The notes: generated by a model not told the origin, from the sequence alone. Positions 9,201 through 17,383 are shown, counted from the stretch's first letter. The stretch: 42,840 nt of DNA from Kalymmatonema hyalinum WJT4-NPBG1 (GCA_019359075.1 JAHHIB010000077.1:1-42840), one strand, 5' to 3'. Translations and numbers: made by a program.

Positions 9201-11117
9201 CAACTCTTCTGGTAAATTAGCTGCCAAACTGTTCAACGAAGCTGTCATCAAAGCATAGCGGCATTGTAACCCAATCGAATGTGAGGAGTTTTCTTTTGAT
9301 ATTTCCTCTGCCAATCGCCAAGCACGAGCAACATCTGTGACAAAAATAGCGGTTTGTCCTAGGCGATCGCACGCTTCATACCATCCATTCTTCCCAGCTT
9401 CAGTTTCTTCTTTAGTTTCTTCCTGTAACAGTTGGTGCAACTCCTCTTTTTTACCAGCCTGTTCTAAATGCCAGCTAAGCTTTGCATGAATATAACCATC
9501 ATTTGGGAGTGTGTGCCATAATCCTGCTTCGGTTTTTCTACCATATCGCTCCAATAGCATCGAATGACCATCAGCTAAACTTTTTAATCCTAAGCCAGGT
9601 AATTGTTGCGGGTGTTCAGGAGATGGTTCATTTATGAGCGATCGCTGAGCCATGTCATGCATTAAGTCATGAAGTTTGTAAGTTTGCTTTTGCTCACTGA
9701 GGGTTACTCCTAGCTGTAATAATGCCTTGGATTTGAAGGAACGTAATGTCGTTAAAGCTTGTCTGGGAGTCATTTCCCAAAGCGTTGCAGCCATGACTTC
9801 AGTAATCGTGACATCTTCTGGTAAAACTCCAAACCATGAAAATTGCCGCAGCATTTCTGGGGTTAAAGACCGTAAGCTGAGGTTGAAGGAAGCTTCTAAG
9901 CTATAATGCTTACGTTTTTCTTCATTACTGTACTGTTCTAAACCTGGTAAATTTAGCGTTTCCAAACGAGCAATATCTGCTTGTAAATCTTCTAGTAACT
10001 CTGCCCAGGTTACTCCTTCTGCCACTTGGGCTGCTGCTAAATCCAGTGCTAATGGCAAAAAACCTACTGTAGTAGCTAATTCTTGTGCTAGCTGTTGTTC
10101 ATCACTGGTTAATTGTACGCCGCGAGATTTTTGCAGTAATTCAAGTGATTGTTTGAGGCTTAATACATCCAAGTCATAGCGAGTTGCACCTTTGATGACT
10201 GCTTCTCGCGTCGTTACAAGCACCCGACAATTTGAACCTCCGACTCGAAAAGGTTCTACGTGTTCTGGATTCCAAGCATCATCAACAACCAGCAATGCCT
10301 TTTTGTCATAAAGTAATGTCTGCAATTGCATCTTTGCATCATCTACAGTTATGGGTTTGTAATCACGGTCTCCTAACTGTCGAATCCAGTTACCCAAAAG
10401 CGGTAATAAGTCAGGGTTTTGACCCAAAGTTACCCATAACACCCCGTCGGGAAAATGAGTTTGCACTTCCAGATCATGTGCTAATGCTGCCGCCAATATG
10501 GATTTGCCAATTCCACCTAACCCATAAATGGCGCTAACAACTAATGTACCTGGTCTGTCCGCTTCTTGAGAAAGTAAAGCATTTTTAACAGCTTGCTGAT
10601 GTTCTGGACGTTCTACAAAATATTGAGGTAGGGATGGAGCTTGACAGAAACAGCTTTTTTTATACTCAGTACTTGGCTTTTTGAGAGTGGCTGCTGTAGT
10701 AGATGCTGCTTGTTGTTTTGATTTTTCGGGTCTACGGTTTTCCCACTCAGTATCAAACTTGTCTAGATTTTCTTTTAGACTTTCTTTTTTGAACCACAGT
10801 GTCAAGGTAAAGTCCCACTTTTTCGTACCCTGCTTTTTTGTACGATTATCTGCCAATATCTTCAAAAAATCTTCCATTCGTTGCAGGGCTTCTCGGATTT
10901 GCGGTTTGGTGAGATGACCTTTACCGTCTTTTTTTGTCAGTGCTTCTAAATTTTCCAGCGTTGGCTTAACTATTAATTTGGGCTGAGCAGAGTTAGATTC
11001 ATCCCATGTAAAGTCGATGTCGCAGTTATCATCAGCCAAGTCGTTCAAGGACATCAATGCTTCAAATAAACGCCTTACTCTCGCTTTGACATCATCGCCG
11101 TAAGTAGCTCTTGGCAT
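6216..11117 (-). CDS. NB-ARC (STAND) ATPase with about 27 short helical repeats
   Basis: 1,633 residues. The N-terminal domain (1-135) is basic/acidic and ends in a WDFTLTLWFKKESLKENLDK segment; I know it only as an N-terminal module of cyanobacterial NB-ARC proteins. The NB-ARC core has P-loop GLGGIGKS (199-206), kinase-2 ALLVVDDAW (274-282), sensor CRVLVTTRE (297-305), GLPL-like GFLPLALDL (352-360) and MHD-like LHDLMHD (482-488). About residues 712-1565 are repeats of 31 or 32 residues (ALTALADKLPE...EALQVAREIADE). A unique 65-residue C-terminus follows. STAND proteins are signalling switches, used in bacteria for anti-phage or cell-fate responses; the repeats would be the sensor. The ligand and effector are unknown. 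It is monocistronic. Confidence 0.9.
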   Translation of the reverse strand: MPRATYGDDVKARVRRLFEALMSLNDLADDNCDIDFTWDESNSAQPKLIVKPTLENLEALTKKDGKGHLTKPQIREALQRMEDFLKILADNRTKKQGTKKWDFTLTLWFKKESLKENLDKFDTEWENRRPEKSKQQAASTTAATLKKPSTEYKKSCFCQAPSLPQYFVERPEHQQAVKNALLSQEADRPGTLVVSAIYGLGGIGKSILAAALAHDLEVQTHFPDGVLWVTLGQNPDLLPLLGNWIRQLGDRDYKPITVDDAKMQLQTLLYDKKALLVVDDAWNPEHVEPFRVGGSNCRVLVTTREAVIKGATRYDLDVLSLKQSLELLQKSRGVQLTSDEQQLAQELATTVGFLPLALDLAAAQVAEGVTWAELLEDLQADIARLETLNLPGLEQYSNEEKRKHYSLEASFNLSLRSLTPEMLRQFSWFGVLPEDVTITEVMAATLWEMTPRQALTTLRSFKSKALLQLGVTLSEQKQTYKLHDLMHDMAQRSLINEPSPEHPQQLPGLGLKSLADGHSMLLERYGRKTEAGLWHTLPNDGYIHAKLSWHLEQAGKKEELHQLLQEETKEETEAGKNGWYEACDRLGQTAIFVTDVARAWRLAEEISKENSSHSIGLQCRYALMTASLNSLAANLPEELLIALVKKKVWTQEQGLAYALQIPDQHKKVSTLASLAEYLSQVLKEQALQTALQVAREIADESNRLYALTVLADKLPEALMPEALQVAREIANERYHAIALTALADKLPEALMPEALQVARETADEEYRAYALTALADKLPEALMPEALQVAREIADERYRAYALTALANKLPEVLPEALQVAREIANESNRADALTALADKLPQVLPEALKVAREIAKEYNRADALTALADKLPEALMPEALKVACEIADEYSRAKALTALADKLPQVLPEALKVAREIADEDKRAYALTALADKLPQVLPEALQVAREIADEYSRAKALTALADKLPEALMSEALKVAREIADEYSRAKALTALADKLPEVLPEALQVAREIAKEYNRADALTALADKLPEALMPEALKVAREIADEEYRAKALTALADKLPEALMSEALQVAREIADEYSRAKALTALADKLPEVLPEALQVAREIAKEYNRADALTALADKLPEALMPEALKVAREIADEYSRAKALTALADKLPEALMSEALQVAREIAKEYNRADALTALADKLPEALMPEALKVAREIADERYRAYALTALADKLPEALMSEALQVAREIADEYYRADALTALADKLPEALMPEALKVAREIADERYRAYALTALADKLPEALMSEALQVAREIADEYYRAKALTALADKLPEVLPETLKVAREIADEYYRAKALTALADKLPEVLPETLKVAREIAKEYNRAKALTALADKLPEVLPEALQVAREIADERYRAYALTALADKLPEALMSEALQVAREIADERYRADALTALADKLPEALMSEALQVVHLIADEADEEYRAKALTALADKLPEALMPEVLQVAREIADERYRAKALTALADKLPEALMPEVLQVAREIADERYRAKALTDLADKLPEVLPEALQVAREIADERYRAEALTALAVPLSKMPITDLFSLWQDTLHKISQRRREDLLQDIRALVPVLFALSDQLAVAEVATAINDVARWWR
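6420..9000 (-). repeat. coding tandem array of 93/96-bp units inside the NB-ARC gene
   Basis: About 27 units alternate between 93 bp (LPEVLPEAL) and 96 bp (LPEALMPEAL or LPEALMSEAL). Only the positions just before the next unit vary much (DERYRAY, KEYNRAD, DEYSRAK, DEYYRAK). Units are nearly identical at DNA level, and higher-order pairs recur (EYNRAD followed by ALMPEALKV). One unit near 6,735 has a small in-frame duplication (IADEADEEYRAK). Confidence 0.93.
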
Positions 11118-11309
11118 CTGCTCGGATTCGGGAATTTCCGAAAAGTTTAGGTTTGGGGTAGCAATATCCGAATTGTAGCACCTACCCCAAACTGCTATCT
11201 TTTAGTTCACACAAACTTTATCCGCCGTTCTACCACGATACTTGCTTTGGGACTGTACCCTAAATCGAACCTAATTTCTAGAACAAACAAATGAAATGAG
11301 GTTCAAACC

Positions 11310-11588
11310 ATGAGTTACAATTCCCCTAATTACCTTGTCGCTACACAAGAAACAGGTTTACCTGTTGAAGTCGTAGCACCTCCACAACCAACTATTAACA
11401 ATCCCCCAACTGGATTGCAAGATGGTAACAGTCCTGCGGACATTATTACAGCAGTCGCTGTTCTGATTGGAGCCATGACAGGGTTAGTCAAAGCACTATT
11501 ACCTCTGTGGCTCAAAAAACAGCATCAAAAAAGAAAGAAAGAAAGATGTCGTGTGATTCCAAACCCTTGTAGAGACGTACCATGGTGA
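11310..11588 (+). CDS. small single-pass membrane protein (92 aa)
   Basis: ATG at 11310 follows AATGAGGTTCAAACC, a GAGG site with good spacing. A Pro-rich N-terminal half (PVEVVAPPQPTINNPPTGLQ) precedes one membrane helix (ADIITAVAVLIGAMTGLVKA, LLPLWL) and a strongly basic KKQHQKRKKERC tail, so the C-terminus should face the cytoplasm. The last dozen residues are encoded by a palindromic repeat that starts at about 11,569, so the original stop was probably replaced. No family recognised. It is divergent from the NB-ARC gene, with 190 bp between them. Confidence 0.6.
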   Translation: MSYNSPNYLVATQETGLPVEVVAPPQPTINNPPTGLQDGNSPADIITAVAVLIGAMTGLVKALLPLWLKKQHQKRKKERCRVIPNPCRDVPW

Positions 11589-11671
11589 GCCAGCGCTGCG
11601 GGAGGGTTTCGCCGTGAGCGCTCAGCCGAACGGTTTCCCTCCGCAGGCGACTGGCGTCACGTCTCTACACT
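11569..11671. mobile_element. palindromic MITE-like repeat with TGTAGAGACGT ends
   Basis: The left end TGTAGAGACGT is inverted at the right as ACGTCTCTACA. The interior also folds (GGGAGGGTTT/AAACGGTTTCCCTCC-like). The element is about 100 bp, has no gene, and lies across the 3' end of the upstream small membrane gene. Confidence 0.7.
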
Positions 11672-11701
11672 TGGATTCATACTTCAAATCAACAACGTCG
11701 G

Positions 11702-12073
11702 TTATTGCACTAAAATCGAGCGTATCAAAATGCTCATAACTTCACCTGTCCTGCCAGTTGGTACGAGGGGACTCCAATCACTAATTTCGGCGTATTTGAG
11801 TTGGTGCAGAACGCGAATTGTGCTGTTTACGGCTTTGGGAGAACCAATGAGTGTATGTTTGATGGGTTGTCTTTCTGGAGATGCTTGAGAGCTAGTTTGA
11901 TTGGGGATGGGTGTATTTGCATTGTCACCACTGGACAAAAAACCTTGAGTTGTGGATTGCAAAGAATAATTTGCACCATCAAATTGTGCCACCGCGCTCT
12001 TGAGCCATTGCACATATTGTTCCAAGTCTAATTGAGTAATGACTTGCTCGTCATATCCAATCAGTTGTGCCAT
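11702..12073 (-). CDS. hypothetical protein (123 aa)
   Basis: ATG at 12073 is preceded by ATGGAGATACATAA, a clear GGAG site. The sequence has an N-terminal helical part (DEQVITQLDLEQYVQWLKSA), a Ser/Thr/Gln/Pro-rich middle that looks disordered, and a conserved-looking C-terminal part (IGSPKAVNSTIRVLHQLKYA, then EISDWSPLVPTGRTGEVMSI). No known domain is apparent. Convergent HIP1 hairpins at its upstream side (about 12,107-12,151) separate it from the RHH gene. Confidence 0.65.
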   Translation of the reverse strand: MAQLIGYDEQVITQLDLEQYVQWLKSAVAQFDGANYSLQSTTQGFLSSGDNANTPIPNQTSSQASPERQPIKHTLIGSPKAVNSTIRVLHQLKYAEISDWSPLVPTGRTGEVMSILIRSILVQ

Positions 12074-12106
12074 TATTTATGTATCTCCATTCAATGTGGG
12101 GGTTAT

Positions 12107-12152
12107 AAAGCGATCGCTTGTCCAATTGGCCCTGGAAGCGATCGCTTTTTGC
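12107..12152. promoter_or_regulatory. HIP1 hairpin, possible structural or terminator element
   Basis: AAAGCGATCGCTT is repeated inverted as AAGCGATCGCTTTTT 20 bp later, giving a long stem followed by T5 on the plus strand. It lies in the 218-bp gap between the divergent 12073 and 12292 genes. Confidence 0.45.
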
Positions 12153-12291
12153 TGTCTGTGCAGCAATATCTGTATCATAACTCATGCTGCATCTAATTAC
12201 AATATTATAAGTATCTAAAAAGATGATTATGATATCTAAGTGAATCTTAAGGCGTACTATAGTATGCGAAAATGATGATAGGGATGACGAC

Positions 12292-12489
12292 GTGAGCAAA
12301 CGATTTACTGTAACTGTTCCAGACTCAGTATTTGAAGATTTAGAGGTATTGGCAGATGCACAAGGTAGACCAACAGCCAACCTTGCAGCTTTTTTGATTG
12401 AAATTGGTATCAAGGAGAGTAAAGAACGCGGCGAATTTCCAGAAAAAACAAACACCTCCAAAGCCAAGAAGGCTAAGGAGGACGGATGA
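12292..12489 (+). CDS. CopG-like ribbon-helix-helix protein (65 aa)
   Basis: GTG start at 12292. The first 45 residues follow the RHH pattern: strand KRFTVTVPDSV, helix FEDLEVLADAQGRPTANLAA and second helix FLIEIGIKESKERG. The tail is Lys-rich and disordered. RHH dimers bind operator DNA; such short proteins are usually autoregulators or antitoxin/plasmid-maintenance factors. No toxin gene follows in frame, so an antitoxin role is not supported here. The upstream AT-rich DNA has no clear promoter. Confidence 0.75.
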   Translation: MSKRFTVTVPDSVFEDLEVLADAQGRPTANLAAFLIEIGIKESKERGEFPEKTNTSKAKKAKEDG

Positions 12490-12646
12490 TTTAAACACTA
12501 TCGACCCACAAGTTTTATGTTGCACCAGATGCGGAGTGTTCGCCTCACGAATGCACTTTGCGCGATTGGCTTTGCCACTGCCCCTTGGGCGATCACCCCC
12601 AAGAGTTTTGTTGGAAAGAACGCAAGCAGAAATTATGTATGCCGCA
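12490..12646. other. short intergenic region with HIP-like repeats
   Basis: 157 bp with CTTTGCGCGATTGGCTTTGCC and CTTGGGCGATC fragments of the dispersed hairpin family. I see no gene. Confidence 0.6.
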
Positions 12647-12940
12647 TTACTTTGACTGACACAACTGGCTTGGTTTCATGCCTAACCAGATTTGTTGTCC
12701 CGTTTCCTTAAATCCAAGTACGACAACATCAACTTCGGAACCAATTGCTGGATACTCGGAGGCTGTCATAATACCTTCGTCTTTGAAATTTGGGATTTCA
12801 ACAAGACCTATAAAGTTAATCTCCACAAGGGCAACAAATATCCCAAAAGGACGATGCTTTTTGACTACTCCTCTCAACTTGGTTCCGATTTTTAGAGAAT
12901 CTTTTATTTCGTCCCATGATTGTACGTGTACGTTAGCCAT
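12647..12940 (-). CDS. single S1-domain RNA-binding protein (97 aa)
   Basis: ATG at 12940 is preceded by TAGGAGGCTTGTGAAATAAA, a strong but slightly distant AGGAGG. Residues 15-90 are one S1 (OB-fold) domain: LKIGTKLRGVVKKHRPFGIF, then VALVEINFIGLVEIPN, SEVDVVVLGFKE and QIWLGMKPSQL. S1 domains bind single-stranded RNA. Single-domain S1 proteins are stress- or translation-related in several bacteria, but the target here cannot be deduced. Confidence 0.85.
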   Translation of the reverse strand: MANVHVQSWDEIKDSLKIGTKLRGVVKKHRPFGIFVALVEINFIGLVEIPNFKDEGIMTASEYPAIGSEVDVVVLGFKETGQQIWLGMKPSQLCQSK

Positions 12941-13640
12941 TTTATTTCACAAGCCTCCTAGGGCTAAGTGTAGCGAAAAGACGCTTTTTACAGAAACTAT
13001 ATCTGCTTTAGCGGGTGCGACTCATACCAAGTTGCATTCAAGAGCGTAATCTGTCATTGCGTTAGCGCAGCGTGCCCGTTCGCCCTTGGCGTGCGCTTTG
13101 GGCATAGGGCATACGGAACAAAGTGTAGCGTGGCAATCTCATGCCCTAAAATTACACCATAAACTGCAATTTAGTATCAACAGCGCTATGCAGACTCTGG
13201 AATGAACAGGTAAGCGATGGCACCGAGTGTCTACTAAGGGCGATGACGCGTAGCGTCCGCCGTAGGCGATCGCACAGGTGCCAGTGCCCTCGTGCCCAAT
13301 CGCGATTCGCTTCTGTGGCAAAGCCAATCGCCCCTACAAGTTGCACTTTTTGCAGACTGAAGTCTTTAGTGCAACGATGCTGCTTGTGTTGACCTGGTTA
13401 TTATGGCATGGTTTTCGTACCCTTTTTACGGTGGGCTGTATTTAGAGTTGCGATCGCCTTTATGCACTGCGCTTTGCGCAATCGCCGTAGGAACTTTTTG
13501 GAAAACCGAGGTATCTTTGAAACAGTAAACAGTTATCAGTTATCAGTCAACAGGGATTGGTCTTCTTCACTGGTCACTGTTCACTGTTCACTGTTCACTG
13601 GTCACTGGTCACTGTTGACATATAATCCCGGTTGACAACT
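12941..13640. other. 700-bp gene-free region rich in dispersed repeats
   Basis: It contains CATTGCGTTAGCGCAGCGTG palindromes (about 13,056), a third copy of the CGATTCGCTTCTGTGGCAAA repeat (13,303-13,322), HIP1 sites, and an STRR-like array at 13,522-13,617 made of CAGTTAT then GTTCACT/GGTCACT heptamers. No protein-like frame was seen. Confidence 0.7.
13522..13617. repeat. STRR arrays CAGTTAT and GTTCACT/GGTCACT
   Basis: Two heptamer families lie side by side and end only a few bases before the TPR-CHAT start codon. The juxtaposed TTGACA and TATAAT at 13,615-13,626 have no 17-bp spacer, so they do not form a normal promoter. Confidence 0.85.
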
Positions 13641-16235
13641 ATGCACCTAAAAAGCAGTAGTTTCGCCATCCTGATAGCACTGCTTGCCAGTAGCACAGCA
13701 CCTTTCATCTCCACTTTAGGAGTGCTGTCTGTACCAATGCGGGTATTAGCTCAAAGCACAAATTCCCTCAAAGAAGAAGCAGATAAATTAATTGAGCAAG
13801 GTACCCAACAGTTTTATACCAGCCAGTTTCAAGCAGCGTTGCGTTCTTACCAGCAAGCATTGAAGATTTACCAAAGCATCAAAGATAAACAAGGGGAGGG
13901 ATGGTCCTTAAGTGGTCTGGGAAATGTTTACTTATCACTCGGTGACTACAAAATTGCGATACAGTATCATCAGCAGAGTTTGGCGATCGCCAGGGCTATC
14001 GGTGATAAACAAGGTGAGGGGAATTCTCTGGGCAATCTGGGAGCAACTTACTGGTCACTTGGAGACTACAAAATTGCGATACAGTACCAGCAGCAGAGTT
14101 TGAAAATCTTTAGGGTTATCGGTAATAAACAAGGTGAGGGGAATTCTCTGGGCAATCTGGGAAATGCTTACGACTCACTCGGTGATTACAAAATTGCGAT
14201 ACAGTACCAGCAGCAGAGTTTGAAAATCTTTAGGGCTATCGGTAATAAACAAGGTGAGGGGGCATCTCTGGGCAATTTGGGAAATGCTTACTACTCACTC
14301 GGTGACTACAAACTGGCGATACAGTACCAGCAGCAGAGTTTGTCAATCGCCAGGGCTATCGGTGATAAACAAGGTGAGGGGGACTCTCTGGGCAGCCTAG
14401 GACTTGCTTACTCCTCACTCGGAGATTACAAAATTGCGATACAGTACCATCAGCAGAGTTTGGCGATCGCCAGGGCTATCGGTGATAAAAAAGGTGAGGG
14501 GGCGTCTCTGGGCAATCTGGGAAATGCTTACTACTCACTCGGAGATTACAAAATTGCGATACAGTACCATCAGCAGAATTTGGAAATCGACAGGGCTATC
14601 GGTGATAAACAAAGTGAGGGGGGGTCTCTGGGCAATCTGGGACTTGCTTACTACTCACTGGGAGACTACAAACAGGCGATACAGTACCATCAGCAACATT
14701 TGTCAATCGCCAAAGCTCTCGGTAATAAACAAGGTGAGGGGGATTCTCTAAACAATCTAGGAGCTACCCTGCTCGATTCTGGCAACCCAAAAGCCGCCGA
14801 AACAAACCTCCGCAACGCAATTGCTGTCTGGGAATCCATGCGAGCTAGCTTAGGCGATAACGACGCATTCAAAGTCTCCATCTTTGAAACGCAAGCTGAT
14901 ACCTACCGTCTGCTGCAACAAGCTTTGATTGCTCAAAATCAACCAACACAAGCTCTCTTAATTGCCGAACAAGGTAGAACACGAGCTTTTGCAGAGTTAC
15001 TTGCAGCGCGTCAACAATCTTCATCTGCTCCACCTAATATTGAGCGAATCCAACAAATTGCTAAACAACAAAACGCCACTCTGGTTGAATATTCAATTGC
15101 TTGGGATGACTTATATATTTGGGTTATCAAACCAACTGGCAAAGTTACCTTCCACAAAGTTGACATCAAAAACACCAAGTTAGGCAATGTTGCAGAGGAT
15201 ACACGCACTGCGGCGGCAACTTTGGCTGAAGGGCGCGGTGTGGCAAATAATGTGATTAATGGCTTGGTTCGCCAGACTCGTTCTACTCTCAAAACAACAA
15301 CAGATAACGCATCTCCACTAAATACAACAGCAGACACGGCAGAAACAGTACGTTCTTTAAGCTGTCGGGGTAACAGTTGTCTTAAGCAAATGTACAAGTT
15401 ACTGATTCAAAAAATTGCTAAGGAACTGCCAACTAATCCTGAGTCCCGTGTTATCTTCATCCCTCATGAGTCTCTGTTCCTAGTTCCTTTCGCTGCTTTG
15501 CAAGACGAGAATGAGAAATTCCTGATTGAAAAACATACTATATTAATTGCTCCCTCTATTCAAGTACTTGAGCTGACTCACCAAAAGCGACTCATACAAA
15601 AACAAGCTGCTCAAACAAACTCAGTTTTGGTTGTTGGTAATCCCACTATGCCCAAGGTTACTAAAGTTGGGGAATCACCAGAACAACTCCAGCCATTGCC
15701 CAACGCAGAAAAGGAAGCTCAAGAGATTGCTAAACTGTTCAAAACTCAACCGCTTGTGGGGAAACAAGCAACCAAAGCTGCTGTTCAACAACAAATGGCG
15801 AAAGCAAGATTTATTCACCTGGCGACTCATGGTTTACTTGATAATATAGATGAGCCGGGAATACCAGGGGTAGTAGCACTCGCTCCTGATGGTAAGGATG
15901 ATGGTTTACTCAGTGCTAATGATGTTTTAAAGTTAAAGTTAAATGCTGAGTTGGTTGTGCTCAGTGCTTGCGATACTGGATGGGGACGCATCACTGGAGA
16001 TGGTGTGATTGGTTTGCCACGTGCGTTTATCAGTGCTGGTACGCCCAGTATTGTTGCATCTTTGTGGCGTGTACCGGATGAATCTACAGCGTTTTTGATG
16101 CCTGAGTTTTATCGTCAATTAGGAAAGAATCGTGACAAAGCGCGTGCGTTAAGGCAGGCGATGTTGGAAACTAAAAAGAAGTATCCTAATCCGAGTGATT
16201 GGGCTGCATTCATTTTTATCGGTGAAGCACAGTAG
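13641..16235 (+). CDS. exported TPR-CHAT domain (caspase-like) protein
   Basis: 864 residues from ATG 13641; an in-frame TTG at 13632 is less likely. Residues 1-38 form a signal peptide-like segment (basic start, hydrophobic FAILIALLASSTAPFISTLG, end VLAQ). Nine TPR units of 40 residues follow, seven of them near-identical (GEGNSLGNLGNAYDSLGDYK). A helical linker leads to a C-terminal CHAT domain, with His about 730 in HLATHGLL and Cys about 777 in LSACDTGWG. Both caspase-like catalytic residues are therefore intact, and GLPRAFISAGTPSIVASLWR is typical CHAT. It is probably a protease or scaffold acting outside the cytoplasm or in the periplasm. The substrate is unknown. Confidence 0.9.
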   Translation: MHLKSSSFAILIALLASSTAPFISTLGVLSVPMRVLAQSTNSLKEEADKLIEQGTQQFYTSQFQAALRSYQQALKIYQSIKDKQGEGWSLSGLGNVYLSLGDYKIAIQYHQQSLAIARAIGDKQGEGNSLGNLGATYWSLGDYKIAIQYQQQSLKIFRVIGNKQGEGNSLGNLGNAYDSLGDYKIAIQYQQQSLKIFRAIGNKQGEGASLGNLGNAYYSLGDYKLAIQYQQQSLSIARAIGDKQGEGDSLGSLGLAYSSLGDYKIAIQYHQQSLAIARAIGDKKGEGASLGNLGNAYYSLGDYKIAIQYHQQNLEIDRAIGDKQSEGGSLGNLGLAYYSLGDYKQAIQYHQQHLSIAKALGNKQGEGDSLNNLGATLLDSGNPKAAETNLRNAIAVWESMRASLGDNDAFKVSIFETQADTYRLLQQALIAQNQPTQALLIAEQGRTRAFAELLAARQQSSSAPPNIERIQQIAKQQNATLVEYSIAWDDLYIWVIKPTGKVTFHKVDIKNTKLGNVAEDTRTAAATLAEGRGVANNVINGLVRQTRSTLKTTTDNASPLNTTADTAETVRSLSCRGNSCLKQMYKLLIQKIAKELPTNPESRVIFIPHESLFLVPFAALQDENEKFLIEKHTILIAPSIQVLELTHQKRLIQKQAAQTNSVLVVGNPTMPKVTKVGESPEQLQPLPNAEKEAQEIAKLFKTQPLVGKQATKAAVQQQMAKARFIHLATHGLLDNIDEPGIPGVVALAPDGKDDGLLSANDVLKLKLNAELVVLSACDTGWGRITGDGVIGLPRAFISAGTPSIVASLWRVPDESTAFLMPEFYRQLGKNRDKARALRQAMLETKKKYPNPSDWAAFIFIGEAQ
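13880..14730 (+). repeat. coding tandem array of 120-bp TPR units
   Basis: Seven 120-bp units differ at only a few codons. Each reads GDYKIAIQYHQQSLAIARAI with small variation. Near-identity at third codon positions points to recent duplication or gene conversion, not ancient TPR divergence. Confidence 0.92.
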
Positions 16236-16310
16236 TCAGTTATCAGTTATCAGTTACCAGTTACCAGTTATCAGTTATCAGTTATCAGTTAACAGTTAAC
16301 AGTTAACAGA
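16236..16310. repeat. STRR array CAGTTAT/CAGTTAC/CAGTTAA
   Basis: About ten heptamers directly after the TPR-CHAT stop, followed by two GAGTTCGGCGAAG units. Confidence 0.9.
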
Positions 16311-16436
16311 GTTCGGCGAAGGAGTTCGGCGAAGGCTCACTCGAGCCGCTCACTTGAGCCGTTATCAGTTTCATCACTTCCTGGGGGAAACACCACACCA
16401 AGAACACCGTTCGTCGTCAGACGTGCCGTAGGCATA

Positions 16437-16497
16437 AGCGTTGGTGGCGGGTTTAAATCCCCCACCAAAGCGAGGCGTCACTGCGGCTGGTACTGTT
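16437..16497. repeat. 61-bp direct repeat, left copy (candidate element boundary)
   Basis: It begins AGCGTTGGTGGCGGGTTTAA and ends GCGGCTGGTACTGTT. An identical 61-bp copy in the same orientation is at 26,940-27,000. The inner GGTGG-GGGTTTAAATCC-CCACC part is a hairpin. The flanks also share GGGGGAAACACCACAC and TTATCAGTTTCATC. The two copies bracket about 10.5 kb with plasmid-type genes. Confidence 0.85.
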
Positions 16498-16544
16498 CAC
16501 TGTTTTAAGTTTGTCTAAAAAAAACAACATATTATAATGATATT

Positions 16545-16580
16545 AAATCGGCGATTACCAAGGAAAGCGATCGCCGATTT
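16545..16580. terminator. HIP1-containing hairpin (terminator-like)
   Basis: AAATCGGCGAT pairs perfectly with ATCGCCGATTT across a 14-base loop and is followed by TATG. It lies between the repeat block and the 16637 gene. It could end transcription from either side. Confidence 0.45.
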
Positions 16581-16636
16581 TATGAAAGTAATTGGGCTAT
16601 TGAGCACAGATCCACTATATCCTGTGCTATCAACTC

Positions 16637-17167
16637 ATGCCACCAATTACATTAGATAAAGCTGCGATTTCTTCTTTGAAATCATACAGAATTGCGTCGA
16701 ACTTGGACTATGCATACTTGGCTCTCAAGTTCGACAAAGACCCGGCGAATTCTACACAAGTGATAGATACCAACCAATTCCAGATGGATTGGGGTATCAC
16801 CAACACTGACTTACTCCGCTACTTGCAGAATTTGGAATCTCGCAAAGCCATCAAGATTTCCCCTAGCCAATTAACAGTCAATTGGGGGCAGAACGAGTCA
16901 ACCACGATGACTCAACAAGAAGTCTTGTCTATGAAAAAAGATGGGCTAATAAACTCGACGACATATGTGTACTATGCCTTGCTCTTAACTAAAGGCGCAG
17001 GCTTGCAACAGATAGTTAACCCTACTACCTATGCAGCCAACCCCTGGATGATTGAGCCATCCACGCTGATGCAAGAATTGACAAATATAAGCGGGAGAAC
17101 AAATGATGATAAATCACCTGTAATGACACTTGGTTTAACTTCAATAAGTATTATTTGGTTAATTTGA
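16637..17167 (+). CDS. hypothetical protein with two winged-helix-like modules
   Basis: 176 residues. I see two similar segments: LDYAYLALKFDK ... DWGITNTDLLRYLQNLESRK and TYVYYALLLTKG ... WMIEPSTLMQELTNIS. Each has the order of a winged-helix DNA-binding domain, as found in plasmid replication or partition factors. This is an inference from pattern only. The last 25 residues (SPVMTLGLTSISIIWLI) are unlike the rest and may result from a frameshift or truncation. A perfect hairpin follows its stop. The function is unproven. Confidence 0.6.
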   Translation: MPPITLDKAAISSLKSYRIASNLDYAYLALKFDKDPANSTQVIDTNQFQMDWGITNTDLLRYLQNLESRKAIKISPSQLTVNWGQNESTTMTQQEVLSMKKDGLINSTTYVYYALLLTKGAGLQQIVNPTTYAANPWMIEPSTLMQELTNISGRTNDDKSPVMTLGLTSISIIWLI

Positions 17168-17172
17168 GGATG

Positions 17173-17216
17173 GCTGGTCATGACTATAGATTTAACGCGA
17201 GACATGACCAGCTTTT
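17173..17216 (+). terminator. rho-independent-like terminator
   Basis: GCTGGTCATG and CATGACCAGC form a perfect 10-bp stem with a 20-base loop, directly followed by TTTT, five bases after the stop of the upstream gene. Further copies of GACCAGCC and GGCTGG just downstream may compete in pairing. Confidence 0.6.
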
Positions 17217-17383
17217 GAATTGTTTTGACCAGCCTCTACACGGCTGGTTTGTTTGACGGTTGACGAAAATTTTTTCACTTATTTAAGTCGCCGCCGTAAA
17301 AAAAAGCGCGTCTACGGCGTGGAATCACGCTGTAAATCTCGTTGATAATCGCGGTAATTTGCCCTAATCCACGTTGACTCATG

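Noticed and set aside
12292-12489. RHH gene as antitoxin of a toxin-antitoxin pair
   Set aside because: No toxin-like frame lies directly up- or downstream; repeats follow instead.
13615-13626. TTGACA and TATAAT in front of the TPR-CHAT gene as a promoter
   Set aside because: The hexamers are adjacent without a spacer, so they cannot serve as a normal sigma-70 promoter pair.
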